Below are positions 1-6,158 of a stretch of 8,057 nt of DNA, piece by piece. Within the stretch, counting starts at the first letter, position 1, and every line of letters starts with the position of its first letter. Below the pieces are notes generated by a model that did not search any database, had not been told where the DNA came from, and saw nothing but the letters and a program-made list of their open reading frames with translations. The stretch comes from an uncultured Arcobacter sp. (GTDB taxonomy: Bacteria > Campylobacterota > Campylobacteria > Campylobacterales > Arcobacteraceae). The stretch spans positions 1 through 8,057 of the forward strand of contig CALMBI010000228.1 of the NCBI GenBank assembly GCA_937860115.1, given 5' to 3'. The position numbers were made by a program, and so were the translations under genes.

Positions 1-371
1 ATAGTATGAACTTTAAAATTATTCACATTGAGAGTATCATTGGAAGCGTAGACTTTTTTTATCTTGCCTTTGTTATCCAAAACAACAATAGAAGAGATAA
101 ATTGATTTATATGTAAAAGATTTTTATAAAGATATCTATCGTTTTTTGGTGATATTTTAATAAGTTCTTCGGTGAGTAGAATATCTTTATGAAGATCACT
201 TATATGGTAGTTGATCGTTTTGAGAAGTTTTTGGTGGATATCAAAGATTGAATCCTCTTTGAGAGTTACAAGAGTGTATAAAAGAGATAATGCAAGTAAA
301 AATGAAGGGATGATTGCAAAGATTATAAATTTTCTTGTGATATCTTTTTTAAATGTTAGTTGTTTTTGCAT
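1..371 (-). CDS. Partial membrane-anchored sensor protein (N-terminal 123 residues)
   Basis: Reading the minus strand from the ATG at 371-369 gives an open frame of 123 codons that runs off the left edge. The start is preceded by AAGGA about 10 nt upstream. The protein has a short basic N-terminus (MQKQLTFKKDITRK), one hydrophobic membrane segment at about residues 15-37, and then a mostly helical extracytoplasmic stretch. The segment ISSIVVLDNKGKIKKVYAS (about 92-110) resembles the beta-hairpin of Cache/PAS-like sensory domains. This layout is typical of sensor histidine kinases, diguanylate cyclases or chemoreceptors, whose output domain would lie beyond the window. The existence of the gene is well supported by the start, the RBS and the membrane segment. 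The output type cannot be told. It is divergent from sdhA, with 233 bp between the two starts. Confidence 0.72.
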   Translation of the reverse strand, partial: MQKQLTFKKDITRKFIIFAIIPSFLLALSLLYTLVTLKEDSIFDIHQKLLKTINYHISDLHKDILLTEELIKISPKNDRYLYKNLLHINQFISSIVVLDNKGKIKKVYASNDTLNVNNFKVHT

Positions 372-396
372 AGAGCTTGTATCCTTTTATAGCTAT

Positions 397-417
397 AAAG
401 TAAGATTATTTTACTTT
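397..417. promoter_or_regulatory. Perfect inverted repeat in the leader of the sensor gene (possible operator)
   Basis: AAAGTAA (397-403) and TTACTTT (411-417) are exact reverse complements separated by 7 nt. The repeat lies between a TATAAT-like -10 box (430-435, minus strand) and the RBS of the sensor gene at 371. Seven-base arms with a total period of 14 nt suit a dimeric regulator, but the arms are AT-only apart from one G/C pair, so chance is possible in DNA this AT-rich. No tail of T residues follows in either direction, so it is unlikely to be a terminator. Confidence 0.3.
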
Positions 418-429
418 TAAGAGGCGGTT

Positions 430-435
430 ATTATA
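430..435 (-). promoter_or_regulatory. Candidate -10 box for the sensor gene
   Basis: The minus strand reads AAGTATAATAACC, containing an exact TATAAT about 60 nt upstream of the ATG at 371. No good -35 box is visible at 16-18 nt spacing. Weak or absent -35 elements are usual for sigma-70 promoters in Campylobacter and Helicobacter. Transcription would start near 424 and carry the inverted repeat at 397-417 in the leader. Confidence 0.4.
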
Positions 436-502
436 CTTGATAATTGTTAAAAATATAGGTTGTAATTTTGGAGACAATTTCCTATTTTTTCAATGCTTCA
501 CT

Positions 503-532
503 TTGTAACAACTCAAACTTTTTAGATATATT
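503..532 (+). promoter_or_regulatory. Candidate promoter of the sdhABE operon
   Basis: TTGTAA (503-508) and TATATT (527-532) are separated by 18 nt and lie 73 nt before the sdhA start. The stretch is flanked by T-runs, as is common in Campylobacterota promoters. A second, exact TATAAT at 586-591 is too close to the RBS (594-598) to leave a usable leader. A TGTTAACA palindrome (567-574) lies between the two. The choice of box is a guess from consensus alone. Confidence 0.3.
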
Positions 533-604
533 GTAAAGTTTTTAAACAAATTTTTTAGTTTTTTTGTGTTAACATCAACAAAATTTATAATTCAAGGAAA
601 TTAG

Positions 605-2323
605 ATGAGTATTGCTATACATAAATATGATGTTGTTATAGTTGGTGCTGGACTCGCTGGTTGTGCTGCTGCTAGAGAAGCAAGTGCAGCTGGACTTAGT
701 GTCTGTGTACTTACAAAACTGCATCCATTAAGAAGTCATAGTGGAGCAGCACAAGGTGGGATTAATGCTGCTTTAAGTGCTGAGGATAGTATAGAGCTTC
801 ATGAATTTGATACAGTTAAAGGAAGTGATTATTTAGGGGATCAAGATGCTATACGGCTTATGTGTTCAAAGGCTCCTGAAACTATTAGATGGGCTGAAAA
901 AATGGGCGCTGTTTTTTCAAGAAATGATGAGGGAAAAATTGCTCAAAGACCATTTGGTGGACAAAGTAAACCAAGAGCATGTTATGCAAAAGATAGAACA
1001 GGTTTAACGCTTTTACAAACTATTTATGAGCAAGCTCACAGAGATGGTGTTGAATTTAAAGATGAGTATTATGTAGCTGATATTCTTTATAAAGATGGAA
1101 AAGTAAATGGAGTGTTTGCATATAATTTAGTTGATTCTACACCTATGATTTTTAATGCAAAAGCTGTAATGTTTGCAACAGGTGGATATGGAAGAGCGTT
1201 CAAAATTAATTCAAATGCACATGCAAATACAGGTGATGCACTGAGTATTGTAGCTCGTCATGGACTACCATTAGAAGATATGGAGTTTGTACAATTCCAT
1301 CCAACTGGAATAGCTGGGAGTGGTGTACTTATCTCTGAAGCTGCTAGAGGTGAGGGTGGTATCCTTTATAACTCACTTGGAGAGAGATTTATGACTAAAT
1401 ATGCTCCAAATAAACTTGAACTCGCTTCAAGGGATGTTGTAAGCAGAGCTATCACTCAAGAGATTTTAGAGGGAAGAGGTTGTGGTGCTGATAAAGACCA
1501 TGTTCTTATTGACTTAACTCATCTTGGTGAAAAAATCATTATGGAAAGATTACCAGAGCTTAGAGACTTAGCTATCACTTTCCTTGGACAAGATATGATC
1601 AAAGAACCAATAAGTATCGCTGCAACTGCACATTATAGTATGGGTGGAATTCCTGTTGATATCAATGGGCATGTTAGAAAAAATACACAAGAGCTAGTAG
1701 ATGGTTTTTATGCGGCAGGTGAGTGTGCTTGTGTAAGTGTACATGGTGCAAACAGACTAGGGGCAAACTCTGTGCTTGAAGCTCTTTTCTTTGGAAGACA
1801 TGTAGGTGAAAATATTGTAAAAGACTTGAAAGAGAATAAAATTGCGTTTAAAGATGCTTCTTCAAATGATGCAGATCCAATTTTAGTAAAAATTGAAAAA
1901 GTAAGAACTTCAAATGGAAATGAAAGAGTACCAAAATTACGAGAAGAGTTACAACAATCTATGACTGAAAATGCAGGGGTATTTAGAACAGAAAAATCAC
2001 TTCTTGTACAAAAAGAGAAACTCAAAGAGTTAAAACAAAGATTTAATAATATTAGAATTGATGATAAATCAAAAGTCTATAATACAGATCTTCAAGAGGC
2101 GATTGAGCTTAGCCATATGCTTGACTTCTCTGCATTTATCGTTGAAGGTGCAATTCTTAGAAAAGAGAGCCGTGGAGCTCATTATAGAGAAGAGTATCAA
2201 GCAAGAGATGATGAAAATTTCTTAAAACACACTATGAGCTATATGGATAAAGATGGAAATCTCACTACTGAATATATGGATGTCGTTTTAGGTCATCATG
2301 AATTAGCAGCAAGAACATACTAG
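605..2323 (+). CDS. sdhA: Succinate dehydrogenase/fumarate reductase flavoprotein subunit (type E, cytoplasmic)
   Basis: This 572-residue protein is the FAD-bearing catalytic subunit, interconverting succinate and fumarate. Visible features are an N-terminal Rossmann motif (VVIVGAGLAG, about 10-19), the flavinylation motif RSHSGAAQGG with His45 as the expected covalent FAD ligand, QFHPTG with His232, SEAARGEGG (Ser244-Glu245), SRDVVSR with Arg276, AHYSMGG with His343 and GANRLGANS with Arg384. All of the usual substrate-binding and proton-transfer residues are therefore present. The length is normal for the family. The ATG at 605 is preceded by AAGGA at 594-598, and the Rossmann fold begins at once, so there is no Tat or Sec leader. 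That separates it from periplasmic MfrA of Wolinella and Campylobacter and predicts a cytoplasmic active site. It is followed by sdhB and a CCG-domain subunit, which fits the non-classical SdhABE type. L-aspartate oxidase shares the fold but is ruled out by the operon. The direction in vivo (succinate oxidation or fumarate reduction) cannot be read from sequence. Confidence 0.95.
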   Translation: MSIAIHKYDVVIVGAGLAGCAAAREASAAGLSVCVLTKLHPLRSHSGAAQGGINAALSAEDSIELHEFDTVKGSDYLGDQDAIRLMCSKAPETIRWAEKMGAVFSRNDEGKIAQRPFGGQSKPRACYAKDRTGLTLLQTIYEQAHRDGVEFKDEYYVADILYKDGKVNGVFAYNLVDSTPMIFNAKAVMFATGGYGRAFKINSNAHANTGDALSIVARHGLPLEDMEFVQFHPTGIAGSGVLISEAARGEGGILYNSLGERFMTKYAPNKLELASRDVVSRAITQEILEGRGCGADKDHVLIDLTHLGEKIIMERLPELRDLAITFLGQDMIKEPISIAATAHYSMGGIPVDINGHVRKNTQELVDGFYAAGECACVSVHGANRLGANSVLEALFFGRHVGENIVKDLKENKIAFKDASSNDADPILVKIEKVRTSNGNERVPKLREELQQSMTENAGVFRTEKSLLVQKEKLKELKQRFNNIRIDDKSKVYNTDLQEAIELSHMLDFSAFIVEGAILRKESRGAHYREEYQARDDENFLKHTMSYMDKDGNLTTEYMDVVLGHHELAARTY

Positions 2324-2332
2324 GAGTTTATG

Positions 2333-3307
2333 ATGAATAAAGAAACAAAACAATTAACAATAAAAGCTTTTAGATTTAATAAAGAAACTGACTATTTACC
2401 ATATTATGATACATTTACTATGGATGTAAGCAAAGATGAATTAGTTTTAGATGTAATGAATAGAATCAAATGGGAACATGATGGAAGTTTTTCATATAGA
2501 AGAAGTTGCCGACATGGAATTTGTGGATCTTGTGCTGTTAAAGTAAATGGAAAAGCAACGCTAGCTTGCAAAGATAGAGTTCATGATTTAGTAGCTATAT
2601 TTGGTGAAGAGTTAGTTATTGAACCTCAAGATAAAAAAAGAGCATACAAAGATATGGTTATTGATAAATCAAATTTCTGGGAAAAATATAACTCAGTCCA
2701 ACCATATCTTGTAGCTGATATTGACGAACATCCAGTAAGTGAAAATATCGTTTCAATTCATGAAAATGAAAAAATAGATGAAGCGGATTATTGTATCCAA
2801 TGTGGAAGCTGTTTTTATTCTTGTCCAGCCGTGATGGTAAATAAAGACTTTACTGGACCAGCTGCTCTTGTAAAAGCTTGGAGATTTAATGCAGATGTTA
2901 GAGATAACGCTACAGAATCAAGACTTGAAAAACTTCAAGAACTTGGAAGTGGTATTTGGGATTGTGTAAAATGTAATGAGTGTGCAGATGCTTGTCCAAA
3001 AGAGCTTGACCCAATTGGAAAAATCACAAAACTTCACCTTCAAACATTTGAAAAAGAACTTGCTAGAAACAATGTTGCTGTTCGTCATGCAGTTGGATTT
3101 AAATGGTCGATTAGAAAACATGGTATCTTAGATGAGGGTGAGCTTGTAAGATATAGTGAAGGAAATATTGGAGTTATGAAACATATTCCTGAGGCAATCG
3201 CTATGTTTGCAAAAGGAAAAATTGTAATGCCTTGGAATATGCCAAAATCAAAAAATCTTGATGAAATCAAAAAATTAGTTGAATCTTGTTCAACTGCGAA
3301 GTTTTAG
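2333..3307 (+). CDS. sdhB: Succinate dehydrogenase/fumarate reductase iron-sulfur subunit
   Basis: This subunit carries electrons between the FAD of SdhA and SdhE. With the start at 2333 it has 324 residues. An N-terminal plant-type ferredoxin domain has the 2Fe-2S ligands in SCRHGICGSC...LAC (Cys59, 64, 67, 79). A C-terminal ferredoxin-like domain holds CIQCGSCFYSCP (Cys154, 157, 160, 164) and CVKCNECADACP (Cys211, 214, 217, 221). In classical SdhB/FrdB the last motif is C-x5-C-x3-CP and binds a 3Fe-4S cluster. Here Cys214 supplies a fourth ligand, so a 4Fe-4S cluster is expected, as described for archaeal SdhE-type enzymes. The protein is longer than classical SdhB (about 240 residues) because of extensions before and after the second domain. 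TAGGAG (2321-2326) overlaps the sdhA stop codon. The adjacent ATG at 2330 is possible, but 2333 has the better RBS spacing (6 nt). Confidence 0.94.
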   Translation: MNKETKQLTIKAFRFNKETDYLPYYDTFTMDVSKDELVLDVMNRIKWEHDGSFSYRRSCRHGICGSCAVKVNGKATLACKDRVHDLVAIFGEELVIEPQDKKRAYKDMVIDKSNFWEKYNSVQPYLVADIDEHPVSENIVSIHENEKIDEADYCIQCGSCFYSCPAVMVNKDFTGPAALVKAWRFNADVRDNATESRLEKLQELGSGIWDCVKCNECADACPKELDPIGKITKLHLQTFEKELARNNVAVRHAVGFKWSIRKHGILDEGELVRYSEGNIGVMKHIPEAIAMFAKGKIVMPWNMPKSKNLDEIKKLVESCSTAKF

Positions 3308-3329
3308 AAGTAAAGGGGACGAAAACACA

Positions 3330-4208
3330 ATGGAAAAATTAAAATATGCACTATACACAGGGTGTACAGCTAGAGAATCGACTCCTGAATTATTAAAATC
3401 AACTATGGCAATCGCAAATAAACTTGGGATTGAACTTGTACTTCTTGATGAAGCTAGTTGTTGTGGAGCAAGTCATTTACAAGATTTTGATGATATGTTA
3501 TCTTTAGTATTAAATGCTAGAAATATTTGTTATGCTGAAAAATTAGGTCTAACAATGGTAACTATCTGTAATACTTGTCAGTTAAATACAAGTTTAACAA
3601 AAGAGAGACTTGATAGTGATCCTGAACTAAAAGCAAAAGTAAATGCAAAACTAGCTGAAGTTGGACTAGAATACAAAGGGACAAGTGAAGTAAAACATTT
3701 CTTGTACGCACTTCAAGATGATTATGGTTATGAAAGAATCGCTTCACAAGTGACAAATCCTATGAACGATGTAAATATTGCATCATTTTATGGATGTCAC
3801 AATATTAGACCAAGCCATTTACAACACAAAAACAATGGCGGAGAAAATTCATACAGACCAGTTTCATTAGATAATTTAGTAAAGGCTCTTGGTGGAAATG
3901 CAGTAGAGTATGAATCAAAAAATAAATGTTGTGGATTCCATGTTGAGCTTCAAAATCCAGTGACAGCAAATAAACTAAGTGCAATTGCGATGATGGATGC
4001 AATTGATAATAATGCAGATATGATGGTAACACCTTGTCCATTGTGTCATTTAAGAATGGATGTACAACAACATAACATCTCAAAACAAGCTGGAAGAGAT
4101 ATTAATATTCCAGTACTTCATCTTCCTCAAATGGTTGGAATCGCTCTTGGTATAGATGCCAAAGAGTTAGGTTTAAATCATAATGTAACACAAACAGGAC
4201 TTAAATAA
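3330..4208 (+). CDS. sdhE: Succinate dehydrogenase subunit E, tandem CCG-domain (HdrB-like) protein
   Basis: This 292-residue cysteine-rich protein resembles heterodisulfide reductase subunit B and takes the place of the SdhC/D membrane anchors. It holds two complete CCG motifs: Cys12, Cys44-Cys45-Gly46, CNTC (80-83); and Cys156, Cys200-Cys201-Gly202, CPLC (236-239). In HdrB such motifs bind non-cubane Fe-S clusters. In SdhE the N-terminal motif was reported to bind an Fe-S centre and the C-terminal one zinc. No transmembrane segment is visible, so membrane contact would be peripheral, where it would exchange electrons with quinone. The frame opens at a TTG at 3279 inside sdhB, but the ATG at 3330 fits better: AAAGGGGA (3312-3319) precedes it and the family motif YALYTGC begins a few residues in. 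It lies 22 nt after sdhB and is the last gene of the operon. The name follows the archaeal/Mfr subunit E, not the E. coli flavinylation factor also called SdhE. Confidence 0.9.
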   Translation: MEKLKYALYTGCTARESTPELLKSTMAIANKLGIELVLLDEASCCGASHLQDFDDMLSLVLNARNICYAEKLGLTMVTICNTCQLNTSLTKERLDSDPELKAKVNAKLAEVGLEYKGTSEVKHFLYALQDDYGYERIASQVTNPMNDVNIASFYGCHNIRPSHLQHKNNGGENSYRPVSLDNLVKALGGNAVEYESKNKCCGFHVELQNPVTANKLSAIAMMDAIDNNADMMVTPCPLCHLRMDVQQHNISKQAGRDINIPVLHLPQMVGIALGIDAKELGLNHNVTQTGLK

Positions 4209-4225
4209 TCTTTAGTTGATCAAAC

Positions 4226-4260
4226 AAAAAGGCTATCCAAATTTGGATAGCCTTTTTTTT
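4226..4260. terminator. Bidirectional rho-independent terminator
   Basis: Bases 4226-4257 form a perfect 32-bp palindrome centred on AAATTT, with a GC-richer core GGCTATCC/GGATAGCC. On the plus strand the stem is followed by eight T residues (4253-4260), 18 nt after the sdhE stop codon. On the minus strand the A-tract at 4226-4230 gives a T-run of five. It can therefore end the sdhABE transcript and the converging cmoA-side transcript, whose stop is at 4295. Confidence 0.92.
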
Positions 4261-4294
4261 ATTACTTAAATTGTAGAAAGTTTACAAAGAAGCT

Positions 4295-4805
4295 CTATTC
4301 TTCAACTATTTCAGCAGGACCTGTTTGATAAAATGAAAGATAAAATAAAACATTTCCAATTTCAAAAGGTGTCCAGATAAGTTGTTTTTTTAGATCATCT
4401 TCAGTGCTTGTTTTACTTACATAATTATCAAATCGTTTGATAATTTCAGATACTTTGTTTTGGATAATTGTGTATCCATTTTCGTAAATGTAATCTGGAA
4501 AATAATCTTTATTTGCAGGAACTTTTAGATCAATAGTAAGACTGAGTGCTTTTTAAAAGCATCCCCATTTGATAAGAGTGGTATTCTTTATTTTCAAGTT
4601 CGTTGATTGTTCTAAATCTATACCCTAAAGATTTGAAAGTTTTGAGTTCTGTTTTTATCTCAGCCATCACTAGTGGACTGTCAACAGTTTTAAAAAAAAG
4701 TGGTAATCTAATATCATTTACATCAAGAAGTTCTGGGTCAAATTTCCTTTTTTTTAACCAAACAGAGCTAAACATACTTTTCATAGGTCCAAATCCTAAT
4801 GCCAT
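4295..4805 (-). pseudogene. Uncharacterised protein gene downstream of cmoA, broken by a one-base frameshift
   Basis: The gene starts at ATG 4805-4803 behind AAGGA (spacing 7 nt), 11 nt after the cmoA stop. It reads MALGFGPMKSMFSS and continues to a premature TGA at 4532-4530 (91 residues). A second frame opens at the same place and runs to TAG at 4297-4295, with protein-like sequence: KALSLTIDLKVPANKDYF, then IIKRFDNYV, QLIWTPFEIG and a tail GPAEIVEE. Dropping one A from the A-run on the minus strand (TTTTAAAAAGC, about 4551-4556) joins them into one smooth product of 169 residues. The joined protein has no signal peptide, no clear membrane segment and no motif I recognise; charged and aromatic residues are spread through it. 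It could be a real frameshift mutation, a sequencing or assembly error, or, less likely, a site of transcript slippage. The operon position suggests a link to cmoA or plain co-transcription. Confidence 0.7.
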
Positions 4806-4816
4806 TTTATTTTCCT

Positions 4817-5533
4817 TTATTGTTTTTTTATAGCGATAAATGTTGCAAAATTGATCCATTTAAAGATGCAATCAAATTGTTTAAATCCAGCATCGAGAAT
4901 CATCTGTTTATTTTCATCATAACTGTAAGGAATAAGAACATTTTCTAAAGCTTCCCTTTTTTGAGCTATTTCAAATTCACTATAGCCTTGTTTTTTTTTG
5001 AAATTATAATATTCATCGATAAAATATTTATTTAAAACTTTATCTTCAGTAATCACTTTTTCACTGAAAATAAATACACCACCATCCTCTAAACTCTCAT
5101 AAATCTTTTTAATAAGTTGTTCTCTTTTAAGAGGTCTTATAAATTGAAGCGTATAGTTTGCAATGATAAGTTTTGATTTTTGTAGTTCCACATCAAAAAA
5201 ATCATCTTCTAAAAAAGTGATCTCTATCCCAAAAGCTTTTGCTTTATTTGATGCTCTTTGAAGCATTGCTGAAGAACTATCGATCCCTACGAGATCGAGT
5301 TTTAGATTTGTGTGCTTTGCAAGATGGATAAGTGTTGAAGCTGTTGAACATCCTAAATCATATACTCTATCATTTTGCTCTAAATACTTCAATCCAAATG
5401 TTGTAGTAAGGTGCAACATCTCTTCATAAAAAGGTACAGAGCGGCTTAACATATCATCAAAGACACTAGCAACAGATTCATCAAATTCAAATTGTTTTTT
5501 TATTTTTTCTTTAAATACTTCATCTTTTTTCAT
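4817..5533 (-). CDS. cmoA: Carboxy-S-adenosyl-L-methionine synthase
   Basis: CmoA converts S-adenosylmethionine and prephenate into carboxy-SAM, which CmoB uses to make 5-carboxymethoxyuridine at position 34 of tRNAs. From the ATG at 5533 the protein has 238 residues, close to the family length. Family signatures in order are FEFDESVASVFDDMLSRSVP (15-34), the SAM loop VYDLGCSTAS (57-66), VGIDSSSAM (82-90), NYTLQF (126-131), LEDGGVFIFSEK (148-159), and YYNFKKKQGYSEFEIAQKR (175-193). The frame extends upstream to a TTG at 5596. I reject that start: the extra 21 residues are Ser/Lys-rich filler with no RBS, and E. coli CmoA also begins about 15-20 residues before FDE. No RBS precedes the ATG at 5533 either, but a TATAAT lies 7 nt upstream, so the transcript may be leaderless. 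cmoB is not in the window. Confidence 0.9.
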   Translation of the reverse strand: MKKDEVFKEKIKKQFEFDESVASVFDDMLSRSVPFYEEMLHLTTTFGLKYLEQNDRVYDLGCSTASTLIHLAKHTNLKLDLVGIDSSSAMLQRASNKAKAFGIEITFLEDDFFDVELQKSKLIIANYTLQFIRPLKREQLIKKIYESLEDGGVFIFSEKVITEDKVLNKYFIDEYYNFKKKQGYSEFEIAQKREALENVLIPYSYDENKQMILDAGFKQFDCIFKWINFATFIAIKKQ

Positions 5534-5540
5534 TGAGGGG

Positions 5541-5546
5541 ATTATA
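5541..5546 (-). promoter_or_regulatory. cmoA: Candidate -10 box of cmoA implying a leaderless mRNA
   Basis: The minus strand reads GATATAATCCCCTCAATG. An exact TATAAT is followed by only 7 nt before the ATG at 5533, which is the normal distance from a -10 box to a transcription start. There is no AGGA-type RBS in this gap. Either transcription begins at or next to the A of the start codon, or the match is chance and the true promoter lies further up, in the divergent region with bcp. No convincing -35 box is visible. Confidence 0.35.
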
Positions 5547-5604
5547 TCTGAGTTTTGTTTAGATTTAGAAGATGATGATTGAAATGAATTAACCAATTTT
5601 TTGA

Positions 5605-5610
5605 TACAAT
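5605..5610 (+). promoter_or_regulatory. Candidate -10 box of the bcp-yebC operon
   Basis: TTTTTTGATACAATCGC contains TACAAT at 5605-5610 after a T-run, about 25 nt before the bcp ATG. A TTGAAA at 5579-5584 is spaced 20 nt away, which is too far for a standard -35 box. The RBS AAGGGA (5625-5630) follows with 4 nt to the ATG. Support is from consensus only. Confidence 0.3.
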
Positions 5611-5634
5611 CGCAGAAAAATTAAAAGGGATAAT

Positions 5635-6144
5635 ATGCTAAAAGTGAATGACAAAGCTCCAGAATTTTGCATACCAAATCAAGATGAAGTTGAGATTTGT
5701 TTGCGAGATCTTGCTGGAAAATGGATAGTATTATATTTTTATCCAAAAGATAACACTCCAGGATGTACCAACGAAGCATGTGATTTTTCAAGCGAAAATG
5801 AACATTTTGAAGATCTTAATGGTGTTATTTTAGGTGTTAGCCCAGATTCACCTAAATCACATAAAAAATTTATCGATGGAAAAAATTTAGAGATTACACT
5901 TTTAAGTGATGAAGATAAAAAAGTGTGTGAAGCGTTTGGTGTATGGCAGATGAAAAAATTTATGGGACGAGAATTTATGGGAGTTGTTCGAACTACATTT
6001 ATTATTGATCCACAAGGCATAATAGCTGCGGTTTGGGAAAATGTAAAAGTGAGAGAAAATAAAACAAAAAAAGGTGAAAAATACCAAATTTTACATGCTG
6101 ATGTTGTTAAAGAAAAATTAATAGAACTACAAAGTAAAAATTAA
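5635..6144 (+). CDS. bcp: Thiol peroxidase of the Bcp/PrxQ family
   Basis: This cytoplasmic peroxiredoxin reduces hydrogen peroxide and organic peroxides, with electrons normally supplied by thioredoxin. The 169-residue product covers the whole single AhpC/TSA thioredoxin-fold domain. The active-site motif is YPKDNTPGCTNEACDF. Cys44 is the peroxidatic residue, Thr41 and Pro37 belong to the PxxxTxxC motif, Cys49 is at the usual five-residue spacing for the resolving Cys of atypical 2-Cys Bcp, and Arg119 in VVRTTFIIDPQG is the conserved active-site arginine. Further cysteines lie at 12, 22 and 98. No signal peptide is present. The ATG at 5635 follows AAGGGA. The gene is divergent from cmoA and co-directional with yebC, 14 nt downstream, so the two are probably co-transcribed. 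Confidence 0.94.
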   Translation: MLKVNDKAPEFCIPNQDEVEICLRDLAGKWIVLYFYPKDNTPGCTNEACDFSSENEHFEDLNGVILGVSPDSPKSHKKFIDGKNLEITLLSDEDKKVCEAFGVWQMKKFMGREFMGVVRTTFIIDPQGIIAAVWENVKVRENKTKKGEKYQILHADVVKEKLIELQSKN

Positions 6145-6158
6145 GGAGAACTAGTACT

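Noticed and set aside
211..420. Plus-strand frame of 69 codons
   Set aside because: It is antisense to the sensor gene that runs from 371 to the left edge, which has a better RBS, a membrane segment and protein-like composition. This frame has no RBS or recognisable motif.
567..574. TGTTAACA palindrome upstream of sdhA as an operator
   Set aside because: An 8-bp palindrome in AT-rich DNA is expected by chance, and it does not match the spaced motifs I know for Campylobacterota regulators.
586..591. Exact TATAAT as the sdhA promoter
   Set aside because: It is only 2 nt from the RBS, so transcription would begin at or after the Shine-Dalgarno sequence.
1708..2025. Minus-strand and off-frame open frames inside sdhA, sdhB, sdhE, bcp and yebC
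   Set aside because: All lie within well-recognised genes, lack an RBS, and encode compositionally odd sequence (runs of Ser, Phe, Leu or His) typical of antisense frames.
3279..3329. Upstream TTG start for sdhE, overlapping sdhB
   Set aside because: The ATG at 3330 has its own RBS (AAAGGGGA) and leaves the YTGC motif at the usual distance from the N-terminus. The extra 17 residues look like sdhB read out of frame.
4545..4560. Programmed -1 frameshifting at the A-run
   Set aside because: The frame that carries on is +1 (one base skipped). The -1 frame soon reaches a stop codon (TAA), and no heptameric slip site or clear downstream pseudoknot is visible.
4806..4859. Upstream ATG at 4859 for the gene after cmoA
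   Set aside because: It lies inside cmoA without an RBS, while the ATG at 4805 has AAGGA at ideal spacing just past the cmoA stop.
5534..5596. TTG start giving cmoA 21 more residues
   Set aside because: No RBS, low-complexity Ser/Lys sequence, and the shorter start matches the family length.
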